From contig JASJZC010000006.1 in assembly GCA_037178855.1 (NCBI GenBank), positions 8,226,501 to 8,290,500 on the forward strand: 64,000 bases of DNA, in the 5' to 3' direction. Each line of letters opens with the position of its first letter. The first letter of the stretch is position 1. The position numbers and the translations under genes were made by a program. Positions 31,408 through 41,385 of this stretch are shown here, one piece after another. The notes beneath the pieces were generated by a model. It saw only the letters and a program-made list of their open reading frames with translations. It made no database searches and was not told the DNA's origin. The DNA comes from Oscheius sp. JU75. Taxonomy: Eukaryota > Nematoda > Chromadorea > Rhabditida > Rhabditidae.

Positions 31408-32336
31408 GTGCAGCAGCTGAGTGTGCGTCTATTTATCAGACATTGAGAGATAAGAATCATTTGAGAAGAGACAGTGACAGTGTCATTCAATAGCCTACCT
31501 GTTCTCAAACTTCGGCTCCGTCGGATCGATGGGACGCGTCGTGTAGAGTTCCTTTTCCTTTCTTTCTCCTCTTCTATTCCAGCTGTTATTGTAGAGTCGA
31601 CCAGTAGATGGACGGAGTTTCATAAGCGTGGAGACAGCTCACATTGTCTGCAGACTACTGATCGCTTGAGACACGAAGAGCCTATCTTAAGATGGGAACG
31701 AAAGCATCAGTAGTCTGCAGACAATGTGAGTCTGCCAATTGGACTAGTTTGCTAATTGCGGACTCTTAGACTTGTCATGGCGTGTCAAGGGTTTGTAGTC
31801 AGAGACTGACTGACAAATTAACTAAGGCTTTCAATAGAGAAGAGGGCGAATGCTGACTTTTTGGGCTCTGAGAGCTTGACAGACTTATTTCAGCGCAGTC
31901 CAGACAGCAGAAAAAGGTAATCTTTAGAGAAAATCGCCGAAGAAAGGAAGAATAGGCGGAGAAAATAAAAACTGCCGGCTGCCTTGAATTAACAGCGGTT
32001 GAAATGGCGCGCGGTTAAAGGACTGTCATATATTCGAAAACCTACCGTACCCCTTTTGCGTTTTTGGCCGAGGCGGCGCAAATCCCAAGGTTCGGAGTGT
32101 ATTATTTCTTTCGGCCGATTTTATCGCTTTTACTCATGGTTTTTTCGTGGAAATTTCTAATTTTGAAAGGAAATCAACTGCAGAAGTGCTTTTAGTCGGC
32201 GCTCAAACCAATGCAGGTTATCTTAAAAGGTTTTAACAAAAACTAGGATATTTCTAGTTAAGTCGTTATGGCTTTTATCTGCGTTTCTGTTGTTTAATGC
32301 CATTTACGTGTACCTGTTCAGACAAAACTTGTCATC
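31408..32336. other. divergent intergenic region, lectin / Y-box gene
   Basis: Apart from a perfect hairpin (annotated separately) the sequence is unremarkable and AT-rich near the Y-box start. It must hold promoters for both divergent genes. Confidence 0.35.
31638..31730. repeat. perfect 25-bp inverted repeat with 43-nt loop
   Basis: The left arm 31638-31662 begins CTCACATTGTCTGCAGACTA. The right arm 31706-31730 is its exact reverse complement (ending CTGCAGACAATGTGAG). There is no mismatch across 25 pairs. Confidence 0.75.
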
Positions 32337-33148
32337 ATGACTGGAGATGTCGAAGTAGCCGATGACGCTCTCGCGAAGCAGGTCGAAGACATGAAGATCA
32401 CCGGGCAGGGCGATGGCGCCAAGATGGAGAAGAGAACGGGAAAGGGCACTCCCAGGAAGGTTAGACTTTCTGTTTTTACGGTTTTTTATCACAAAATTGT
32501 AGGGTCGCTCTTACGAGGAGCGTCTGAAGGAGTGGGAGGAGAAACAGAAGGACAAGAAGATCCTCGAGAGGGGCTGCAAGGGTACCGTCAAATGGTACTC
32601 CGTCTCGGGACGCTATGGATTCATCTCCCGCAATATCGAAGGACTCGATGACATTTTCGTCCACCAGAGTGCCATCACCAAATCGACCGCCGAGAAGTTC
32701 TGGCATAGGAGCCTTGGTAAGCTTCTTATGCGCTTTTCGTCTATGTGTTCTAGCCGACAACCAGGACGTCGAGTTCGATATTCTGGAAGGAGAGAAGGGC
32801 CTCGAGGCCGGAAACGTCACCGGACCGGATGGAGAACCTGTCAAGTCTTCCCCATACCGTCGATACTACAACAATCCTCACCGCGGCACGAAGAACGGTG
32901 GAAGAAGACGCGACAACGAGACGCCCAAGAAGGAAGGAGAGGAGACTGACGGCAAGGACGAAGGCGGAGAGGAAAAGCCGCGCCGCCGCCGCTTCAAGCC
33001 CCGTACTCGCAAGAACAAGCCCGATGGTGAGAAAGATGGCGAGGAGAAGCCCAAGCGTCAGCGCCATCGTCGCCCCAAGTCCGAGTCCAAGCCCGATGCC
33101 AAAGAGGGTGGAGAAGAGGCTGCTCCTACTGCTGAAGCCAAGGAGTAA
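32337..33148 (+). CDS. cey: Y-box / cold-shock-domain RNA-binding protein (CEY type)
   Basis: Three exons (32337-32459, 32503-32716, 32754-33148) join in frame to 243 residues. The cold-shock domain spans roughly residues 65-135: [18 protein letters not shown] (RNP1 region), then [10 protein letters not shown] (RNP2 region), then [20 protein letters not shown]. Tyr replaces the usual Phe in KWF. The C-terminal 100 residues alternate basic ([22 protein letters not shown]) and acidic ([16 protein letters not shown]) islands, as in animal Y-box proteins. Such proteins bind mRNA in the cytoplasm, and in C. elegans the CEY proteins support germline mRNA stability and translation. Codon use is strongly C/G-ending, consistent with high expression. 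The extra N-terminal 60 residues are charged, with no domain. Confidence 0.93.
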
Positions 33149-33360
33149 GGAACCTTCCCCCTCCCCTCAACTTTTTTGTTTCTAAACCCCCCTCTAGTAT
33201 TTCGTCACGATTACTAGTGTTTTTCATATTTCATGTTAATAACTGATATTTTGTACAGTAAAACTGCACAAACTCGGTCAGACTTGTCTTTTGCTGACAT
33301 GGGGCCTAGTAAGAGTCGAAGCATTCCACATTTATTAAATACTGATTGAAATACATTGGA

Positions 33361-33790
33361 AAAAAAAGCGGCGGGATTATTGCTTCTTCGGTTAGACCTT
33401 GCGACTGACGAAGTCTTCATCAAATGATCTTTTCTTTGGGCTTCTGGAGCGGAGGCTTGCTCTCCTGGACTAAAAACCGGTTGTAAAACATTCAGGAAGA
33501 GGAACTAACCAGTAAGATGCTTCTGATTGCGTTCCTTGTTCGTCTTCTCCAGCATCTATATCAACTTGCTTTGATTGGCAATGAGGGTCCTTTGGAGGCT
33601 GATCGACGACCAGTGATCGTGTTGAGCAGTCGCGAATCGGGAGTCAGTTGTCCTTTTCCTACCTCAGCGTGGCTTGCAGCCTTTCAGCCCGCATCTGCTT
33701 CGAGGCCAGCGCTGCCTTCTAGAGACGAATCTCGTCCTTCAGCTCCGCACTCTTGCCGTCCTTTCTGCGACCGCAATCGCAACTAATCGC
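33361..33790 (-). pseudogene. decayed coiled-coil gene fragment
   Basis: The minus strand shows coding-like segments interrupted by stops: KDGKSAELKDEIRL, TAG (33719-33721), KAALASKQMRAERLQATL, a GT...AG intron-like gap, LQRTLIANQSKLI, TAG (33556-33558), then MLEKTNKERNQKHL. After a possible intron come SRSPKKRSFDEDFVSRKV and a stop, reachable only with a frame change. Heptad-like charged sequence suggests a former coiled-coil protein. The parent is not recognised. Both TAGs sit where a CAG (Gln) would suit a coiled coil, so C-to-T decay is the simple explanation. Confidence 0.5.
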
Positions 33791-35158
33791 GCTTTTTTTT
33801 TTGAAGTAATTGCAACCGCATTACGAAATTTTGACTAACACAATCGAAAATCGCATCGGACTTCGGGAACAGGGACGAATCCGAAGTCGCGATGTCGCAA
33901 TTGGTTCTACTAGCTACGTCGAGTCGCTCAAGTGGATGGCGATCTAGGGAATAACTATCGATATCATTACGACAAGCAGCTATGCTGGTTTATTTCTTGT
34001 TATCTAAATCTTTCTTGAGTTACTCTCTTTCTCAATAACCTTGTTTGTTGTTGAATAAAGCATCGTTTACATTTTCGGTAAATCAAATCAACAACGATAG
34101 CGGTATAGTGACCATCAAAAATACGAATAAAAAAGTTGCCCAAACCTCCTCCCGGACGAAAAATTTCCAGGCATGCGTAATGACCGGGGCGGACTCGAAA
34201 AGTGCTAATTGAATTAGTTCGGCAGCCCAGGTATCAGTTCGGCAGAATCTCCAGTCTATCGCCGCTGGGCACCGGCGGCAGACTGATTTATATATTTGTG
34301 GCAGATCCTATTGTTCCTCTATTTTTAAGTATCCGAATCGAGGTTATATACTGTTCCAGCCCCAATTCGGCATTTTTAAAATGTTACGCAAAGAGAGAGA
34401 CAGACAGGCAGACAGACAAGTAGTCTCAAATCCCCGTCCGTTCGTTCCATGCCAAACTGGCAACTCTCTTTCTCCATTTTTTATTCGATCCACACAATGT
34501 CCGGATCTCGCGCAATTCATCACGCAATCCATGTTGCCCCGCCATTTCCTATCAAAGGCTATTGGCGTTCCCAAAAAAAGTCTTCTTTTCAATTATCTCC
34601 ATCTGCCAGCGACTCGTTCCTCCATGATATAAGCTGACACAAAGGAGACTTGCTACTTGCCCCTCGAGGACTCTCTTGACCTCCCTCCCTCTTTTGCCAA
34701 AGCGTGTTTAAGTGTGACTCCGCCCAAATCAGTCGTTTAGCCGTGTCCTTCCAAAAGATACCATCTTGCTTTGGCAGTCTACTGTAAGGCAGACAATTAT
34801 GTCTGTCCTTCTCATTGAGATCATTATCACCTGCAGCCCGGTTCCACACACATTCTAAGCCCAGGCGGTGATAAAAAGCGCTCGTAAATTAGAGGAATAG
34901 AAGCCGCGAAAAAGCCACATACCGCTCCAGCGGCAGCCGGCAAAATAGTTTTGAAGTCCGGGATCCGAACTCGGTACTTGTGGGTGCGCCACTTGGCACT
35001 GCGCCATGAATGCAAATGACGCCCAAAATTCAATGAGCTATGATGTCTGTACTATTTTTGCTCCAAAATTACTGCATCTTCGTCACTAGAGCCTCTTCCT
35101 TTCTTTTTTTTGTTTTAAACGCACTTACAATAGATTGCAACCAAATTTTTTTGACAGG
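33791..35158. other. intergenic region with SINE-like copy
   Basis: No gene is supported. A tRNA-like element on the minus strand (about 34,960-35,015, with GCACTGCGCCATG) belongs to the same family as those at 52.7 kb and 61.0-61.55 kb. Confidence 0.35.
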
Positions 35159-37241
35159 ATGTGGGTCCTCCTCATTTTGGCGCTCGTCCCATTGGTAACC
35201 ACAGTCGAGCAGAGAGTTCATCCGCCCCGTGATCGACAGTTTCAGATCCAGGGAGTCTTGATAGAAGAGGTTAACTTTCAAATACCTAAATACAAGAGTT
35301 TAGCCTCATCGAACCTATCGAGTGAAGCGTCAATTTCAACAACAGCCATTCTATAGACAGGTAAGTGTGTTAATGTTGATACTAACCGAAATGGCTAGAG
35401 CCAAGAAGAAGCCAATGTTGAACTGCTAGACAAGGTCGAAGAGGATGTGGTGGGTTCGAAGAGCTGGGTTACTTTAGTTGGCATGCCTATAAGAGCAAGA
35501 AAAAGCACAGTGCACTGCATTCATGGGCACCGCATATGGAAAATAAAAATTTCTCGAAAGTCGCTAAAGCTTCGTATCAGGGAAGCTCGGAAGATGGGGA
35601 GCAGAGCATGTCATTTTACTTTGGCGTGCTAACCAACTCGTTTAGCTTACAGCCTGAATATTGTCACATACCGACAGAGAGATACGCAGACTGTAGGATA
35701 TACGAGTGTGTGGCACAGCAGAGCTGGGAAGAAAGGCGTTCCGGAAAAGTCACATGCTGCGTACCAACTCTTTACCATAGGTCGTCGATAGGCTGCTGGT
35801 TCTTAAAACTCAAATTGTTTTCAAATGTATCGCATAGCCAACGATGTAGAGTTGGTGCGCACTTTCGACTTTTCCCTATGCGGTACTTTCATATACCCTT
35901 GATGATCAGGGCACAGTGAACTGGCATCTTCGGCTACCGTTTTTCCGTTCACTGCTGCGTACCAGCTCTAGACCATTGACATCGATACGCTGCGGATTTT
36001 CACTGTGTATCGATGCCCATTGTTGACAGTTGATGCTCTACTTTTGGTTTGCTGTACTTTCGCACTCACCTCTTTTGTCTATTATGAGTTCCACCCTTTT
36101 CAGCATCGGCACTCTTCCGATTGTTGCGTAAGTAGTGTGGGGTCCTCTAACCGGGTCGCCTCTGTCACCAGCACTACTAAAGTTGTCTTTTCCTGCTAAT
36201 TACGGAAATTTCCAGGGACAGACACCGCCAGCCTACTTCGAAAGACCCACACAGTCCTATCGTCAGGCTCTGCCCTCGAATTCTTTCGGACAATCTGCCT
36301 CAACTTTTGGGCAGACCTATAGACAACAGCCTCCGCAGGCCTTTGTCCAACGTCCACCTCCTCCACAGTTCCAAGCCAGGCCTCAGCAGCAGCCTCAACA
36401 GTTCCAACAGTCTCCTCAGCCCCAGCCTCAATTCAGTCCTGCCCCGACATGGCCAGGGAACAAGAGAGTTTTCAATGATGGCAGCAGTTCAAATTCTGCC
36501 TTCGGACCTCAATATGTTAGTTAGAGGAACAGTAAACAGATAGCGACAGAGAGACAGGAAGACCGAGTGCTATTTAGAACCGTCCAAATGGAGGAGGAAT
36601 CGACTCTGAGGGCTACAACGGAGCCCGCTATTACTACCCTCCAAAGCAGCCTTTCCCTCTACCCAAGTGCTTCTACAATCCGTCTGGCTATGTCTGCTGC
36701 AATCAAATGCTCAACGATTTGATCGTGGAGACGTTCACCGAGCTCGAGAAAAGGCCGAAGTTCCGTAAGTTCGATTCCAAATCAAAGTGGTAACCATGTT
36801 TTAGATACCTGTAACGTTAACGCCCTTGCCTTCCAAATTCAGCAACGTGCCGAGAAGAGATTCAACCACACTTTTGAAACAATAGCTGCCTATGACGACT
36901 TTGGTCAGTTTTTGAGTAATCTATGTCTCTCTGTCTCTCTTTGTCCACCCTGTCTCTTTATCTCTCTATCTCTATGTCTCTCTGCCTCTCAGTCTTTCTA
37001 TCTTTCTGATATCTTTTTTTCAGCCCAAAAGATCCATTTCCACGGCGATTTTGTCTGCAAACTGGAAATTAATGGGAAGTATATGCTGGTTTGTTTTTTT
37101 TGTTAATGCTTGAACTATACTTCGATGATTCAGACCTACGGAACAGTTAGAGAGGCCATGGACTCCTCTCTCCGCCCAATTCCTGGCCGTGTCCCTCTTC
37201 CTCAATTCCAACGGAACCATCACCGCTACATGGTTATCTAA
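35159..37241 (+). CDS. ground-like (GRL) domain secreted protein, Gln/Pro-rich
   Basis: Signal peptide MWVLLILALVPLVTTVEQ, then short exons (ending GVLIEE; PHRTYRVKRQFQQQPFYRQ after a 34-nt intron). A Gln/Pro-rich exon follows (36,214-36,514; QTYRQQPPQAFVQRPPPPQF). The C-terminus is a ground-like domain: CFYNPSGYVCCNQMLNDLI, then CNVNALAFQIQQRAEKRF, FETIAAYDDF, and HFHGDFVCKLEINGKYMLTY, ending RYMVI and TAA. The paired Cys and the FExIxAxDDFA pattern are diagnostic. Ground-like domains are nematode-specific and belong to the hedgehog-related group, which includes cuticle or apical-matrix proteins. The middle of the gene (35,400-36,200) is interrupted by foldback elements and its exon chain is not fully resolved; SQEEANVELLDKVEEDV is probably one exon. 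Confidence 0.8.
35743..35875. mobile_element. foldback element (CCAACTC family) in GRL gene intron
   Basis: The left arm (35743-35771, GGAAAAGTCACATGCTGCGT onward) and right arm (35848-35875) are inverted repeats of about 28 bp with few mismatches. The core GCGtACCAACTCT / AGAGTTGGTGCGC is shared with other copies. A more degenerate copy follows at about 35,941-36,055. Confidence 0.65.
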
Positions 37242-38225
37242 ATTCTTGACATATCACAGAGCTTTTGTCTTTTAATATTGTGAGCAATATGACCAGCATT
37301 AAAGTTTTTAAAAAATAAAAAATATAGGCACCTTATGAAGACAATTTTTATAGCCTGTTAGATGTCCAAATGGTCTCTAGCGGTGGCTCAGAACTCTCCG
37401 TTGAGGACGATCACCGGGTACGAATCTTCAAGTGAGTGAGCTCATTTGTAACCGAGACTCGAAGGAGGGATAGTTCCATTTGTAATCAAGGGTACGTAAC
37501 TGAAAGCCCCCATAATTTCTTGTCAGACTTAATCGTCTTATCGAATCAAAGTAAATTGATCAAGCTCAAGTTAGAGTTGATCTGCTATATATCATTGTCA
37601 AAAGAGAGCTTTTTACAACCTAAGGGCAAATAAGACAAGGAACCAAGGGCTGCTTCAGTTGAAACCGCTCCTCGAACCATTGAATTACTGGCCCAGTCTG
37701 GGACTCATTCACTAGACGCTAGTTGACAACGCCATTCCATACTCTTCCGCTAATCTTCATCTCTACGCCATCAAGGGGCTTAAAATCTCTTTAACTCTTT
37801 CCGCTCTTTCGTCTCTTGGCCATCTTTAGACATTCCACTATCATTAGCTAATAGTTCTTCAGAGAGAGTAGATGGAATCTTCAGGTAGTGGACAGGGAGG
37901 ACACCAGCGGAGATCTATGGAAAAAGATATCAACGCAATTTTCATTGGTCTGTCTATTGCGTAAACAGGAGGTCGCTGGAACCCGATGCTGGCAGTTCTA
38001 ATAGGATTACAGAAACAGTGATGGCCAGACGGACAGAAGGGGTTTTGGGCATGAATATGGCAAGGAGGAATGAGACTACTGTTACTGAAAAACAGAGTTC
38101 TGGAGCCTGATAGGTCAAGTCTCTCTAACAAGGCAACTTGCCGGAAGATGTCAAAGTAAACGGATTACAAACTACCGTAGGCGCTGAATTCTGACAGATA
38201 ACTCTGGCTCGTCTGCTGCTCGGAG
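37242..38225. other. intergenic region, weak Cys-rich open frame on minus strand
   Basis: A minus-strand segment near 38,090-37,860 reads SSLIPPCHIHAQNPFCPSGH and CFCNP after an acceptor-like TTTTTCAG. It may be one exon of a small Cys-rich secreted protein, but an overlapping frame is equally open and no partner exon was found. The last 130 nt (38,095-38,160) recur near 53.7 kb. Confidence 0.3.
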
Positions 38226-38630
38226 ATGGATGCCTTCTTGAAGCTCTCCCTTCTGCTATTGCTACTTCTTGCCGTCTGTCATGGAGCTCCTCGAAAAGCG
38301 ACTGAAACAGATCTCGAGAGAACGGAAAAGATGGAGAAGAAGTATTTCATCCTGCTCAAGCTGGAGGAGAAGAACGCCAAGGAGAAAGAGGAGGAAAAGG
38401 AAGAGGAGCGAGAAGAAGGAACAGTCGAGAAGAAAAAAAAAGAAGAAGCTGTCGCCCCATCCAGCCTCACTTCTGCCTCTTTGACCAGTGCTGCAACCAC
38501 TCTGCCACCCGGTCCTTCTGCCAAGATCGAGCCCTCTTTGGGTCCGGTCATCAACCCGGCTGTCGCTATTTCTACACAGCCGTCGACGACCACTGTGGCT
38601 CTTCCGAGCACCGAGTCTGCCCTAGAATAA
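38226..38630 (+). CDS. small secreted Lys/Glu-rich, Ser/Thr/Pro-rich protein
   Basis: An uninterrupted frame of 134 residues. MDAFLKLSLLLLLLLAVCHG is a strong signal peptide. It is followed by a highly charged segment (KNAKEKEEEKEEEREEG, then a Lys run) and a Ser/Thr/Pro-rich tail with likely O-glycosylation (SSLTSASLTSAATTLPPG). No family is recognised. The ATG lies 3 nt after a GGAG. A decayed, inverted, internally deleted copy of this locus lies at 53,430-53,750, so the locus has been duplicated at least once. Confidence 0.55.
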   Translation: MDAFLKLSLLLLLLLAVCHGAPRKATETDLERTEKMEKKYFILLKLEEKNAKEKEEEKEEEREEGTVEKKKKEEAVAPSSLTSASLTSAATTLPPGPSAKIEPSLGPVINPAVAISTQPSTTTVALPSTESALE

Positions 38631-39297
38631 CCGGCTAGCGGAAGCGGAGAGACCAACAGCGCTAAGCAGATCGCCAAAGCCTTCATAGGCAGGAGGTGGG
38701 TTTGAACTCTTTGTGGGATTAGAGAGGGCCATAGGGGGAACTTCTAAGCATCTAAGTTTTGGTCAAAGCTACTGGATCCCTACTTCTCGCACTGGCTTTT
38801 GTTTTTGTTTCTCTGTCTCTCATCACCTTAACGTAGCTGCGTAGCAAGTTTGTTCAAATAATCGAAAGTAAAATGGTAAAAATATTTATGCGAACCCGCA
38901 CATAACCCAGGTCTGTACAGATATCAACAATGTGACAGAATTGCCGCCAAGTGTCTATGGGTCTTCTTCTCCTCCGTCTTTCCAATCTCTTCGGACTTTC
39001 GTCTTGTAGTCGAGTGGAACGAGACTCGGTTCTTAACCTAATAATTGGCTTGATTAAAAACATGCATGTACTTTCGACCCGGGAAATGTCGGACCGGGCC
39101 GGGACGAAATTAAGTGCTCAAGGTGAGCAAATGAAATCGGCCATTGTGGGGTTAAGATGACACTGTTTTGCTTTTCGATGTTCTAGAAAGGTTTTGAGTG
39201 GGAAAATGGAACAACTTTGCAGAACATCGCAAAGCAAAAAAAATCATTTTAACCCCCGATGACCGTTTTCCGCGCCCCTAAGCCGGACGGGCTGATA
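38631..39297. other. intergenic spacer
   Basis: Contains the duplicated 3' flank of the upstream gene (to about 38,790). A GCAGAACATC-type inverted pair lies at about 39,165-39,240 (GATGTTCTAGAAAGG / TTTGCAGAACATC). Confidence 0.35.
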
Positions 39298-41385
39298 TCA
39301 CAGTTCTACCTTTTGTATTCGCGCCGAGCACTTGACCGAAGGAGACGGAGTAAGCGTTGTGCCTATTGTGGCCCGGAACGAGGCTCTGTTGTCACTCTTG
39401 CTGCCAAAAGCTATTAATCTAGGATTTACAGACATCAAATACACCAAACCTGGTGTTCCAGGCGGTCTGCATCGCTGGAATGCCTTTTTCACATGGCTCC
39501 TATTGAAAGCTATGTAGATCCACGGGTTTACACACGAATTAAGATTTCCCAGCGTCATGACGTAAAGATAAATCTTGGGACCTGAACACGAATTTGTTAG
39601 GAAGTTTGAAGGAAACCGACTGAAGAGATTGGGAAAGAGCGCCAGAAGTACGTTGGCCACGCAGAATGGAAGCCAGAGGAAAAAGTTGCAGACGATTATG
39701 GTCAGTGTCAGTCGAACTGTAAAAAATATCCAAGAATGCTAAGAGTGCGGTGGTACCTGTCTGAACGCGTTTTCTGTCAAACTCGCTCTCCTGCATCCGA
39801 AATCCGTTGGATTTCTTTCTTAGACTGTCTATGTAGTCCTGGGTAACTAGGCTTCCATTCAACTCTTCCTTCTCGCTCTCCATCTTCGGAGCTCTACTTC
39901 CCGACATCCAGACCGTTTTCTGAAAAGTCCTTTTTTTATTTCTGCTCCCCAAGAGCGGTCAAACGTAAAACGAGCCGGTACCCCATCCGAATTTGAACTT
40001 TAAATTTGAGCCGGCGTGCGAAATGAAAAACAAAAAAAAATGACGAAGTTGTTGTAGTTGTAAGTGCAGAAACCTTTCGGAGGGAGCTTGAAAAGACAAA
40101 AATGTGTAACCCTCACGAGATTCGAACACTGCAAACTTTCGTCTCGTAGCCGGAGCGCTAGCCGACTGAGTCATTTGAGAAAGGCCGCGCCGGTTTTTCC
40201 AGAGGAACTTGACCTGTGAGGTGCCAAACCATTGGAATGATGACTGTCCTGACTCGACTAGTCAACATTGATCCTGGATAACGCCTGACAGAAATGATGC
40301 ACGAAGTTCTTTGTATTGTTTACTTACTGCGTTCACGTGTTTTGTGTGCCTGTCAAAATGATTCCTCTCTTGTAACTTACACAGACTCTGTAGTAGAAAT
40401 ATCCGGCCACGATTGAAGGAATGAGCCAGGCTATAGCGTTGAAGACTATAATGTAGGCATTCTTGAGCACGGTCAACTGGGCCCCATAGATGGTTCCACA
40501 TTCTTCGCGTCTTTCGGACCACCCGGTCCATTCGTGTGTCCCATTGGTGTAGTTTTGCGGACGCTGCGTGTACCTGAAACGTCTTTTAGCACGATTCCTT
40601 GGTATAAAGCTACTTCATTTCCCAGACAAAGACCTGCGGAACCGAGAGAATCAGTGCTGCAGCCCAGGCGGAGATTGCCAGCGCTGTCGGACGACGGTAG
40701 CGCGAGGCACGGAAATTGGCGAATGGACGACAGATAGCCTGGAACTACTGTGTTTATGGGAAAAATGAAGCAAACCTGAAATCTGTCCGCGCTTATGGCC
40801 ACCAGCAGGAAGGGACTGGAGTAGTGGGGGACCATCTGCCAGTATCGCATAAACTTGCAGAGGAACTGAGAGTCCGGGAAGTGAGGATGACTTATCTGAA
40901 ACCAGTAACTATTGAAATAAGTTTTGTGACTCTCTCTCTATCTCTGTCTTTCTGCTTCATTATCTCTCTACCTTGCTGTCTCTCCGTTTCACTGTGTCTC
41001 TGGGTCTCTGTCTCTCCACCTATCTCTGTCTCTCTCCATTTAGCTCCGCCTATCTGTCTCTCCATCTATCACTGCCTTCCTATCTCTCTGTCTCACATTG
41101 ACTGTTTGTAAACTCACCATTGTAAGAATCTCAGTGCCGAGGGACAAAAGAGCAAAAAGAAGATCGGCGGCACATGTGTGAATCAGGAGCAGCTGGAAAT
41201 GCCGAGGTTCATGTAAGCGCCAATGAGGAAGTTGGCCCTACCTGGACGGGCGAAATACTCCTTCTCGCGACTCGGTTCCCCCGGAAAATGACGAACAGAA
41301 GGAAAAGGTTCCCGAAGAGCGAGAGCACCATGACCACTCCCTGGTGTACTACGATGAAAAAGACGTGAGGATGCATACCCGCGAT
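39298..41385 (-). CDS. rhodopsin-type peptide GPCR (vasopressin/CCAP/neuropeptide S receptor group)
   Basis: Minus-strand exons encode all seven helices. TM1: HQGVVMVLSLFGNLFLLFVI. TM2: LLLIHTCAADLLFALLSLG. TM3: FLCKFMRYWQMVPHYSSPF, ending in the DRY-equivalent SADRFQAICRPF. TM4: TALAISAWAAALILSVPQVF. ECL2 has NYTNGTHEW (a glycosylation site) and ECGTIYG. TM5: NAYIIVFNAIAWLIPSIV. TM6: TIIVCNFFLWLPFCVANVLL. TM7: NLNSCVNPWIYIAFN. CKxxRYxQ in TM3 and NSCxNPWIY in TM7 are typical of vasopressin/oxytocin, CCAP and NPS receptors; nematode nematocin receptors fall here. The third cytoplasmic loop is long and charged (KMESEKEELNGSL). The first visible exon starts at 41,385 right after TTTTCAG with an ATG 11 nt in, so either the N-terminus is very short or an upstream exon is missing. 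Confidence 0.85.
40105..40180 (-). repeat. tRNA-like SINE in peptide-GPCR intron
   Basis: The minus strand has an A-box-like TGACTCAGTCGGCTAGCGC and a B-box-like GTTCGAATCTC. Similar heads lie at 42,025-42,085 and 63,590-63,632 (all minus strand). Confidence 0.5.
40920..41105 (+). repeat. degenerate CTCTGTCT-type pyrimidine tract
   Basis: About 180 nt of CTCTCT(A/G)TCTCTGTCT variants lie in the intron between the TM2 and TM3 exons. Comparable tracts lie near 14,930-15,065, 20,700-20,775, 28,165-28,315, 29,800-29,870, 30,625-30,720 and 36,925-37,015. Confidence 0.7.
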
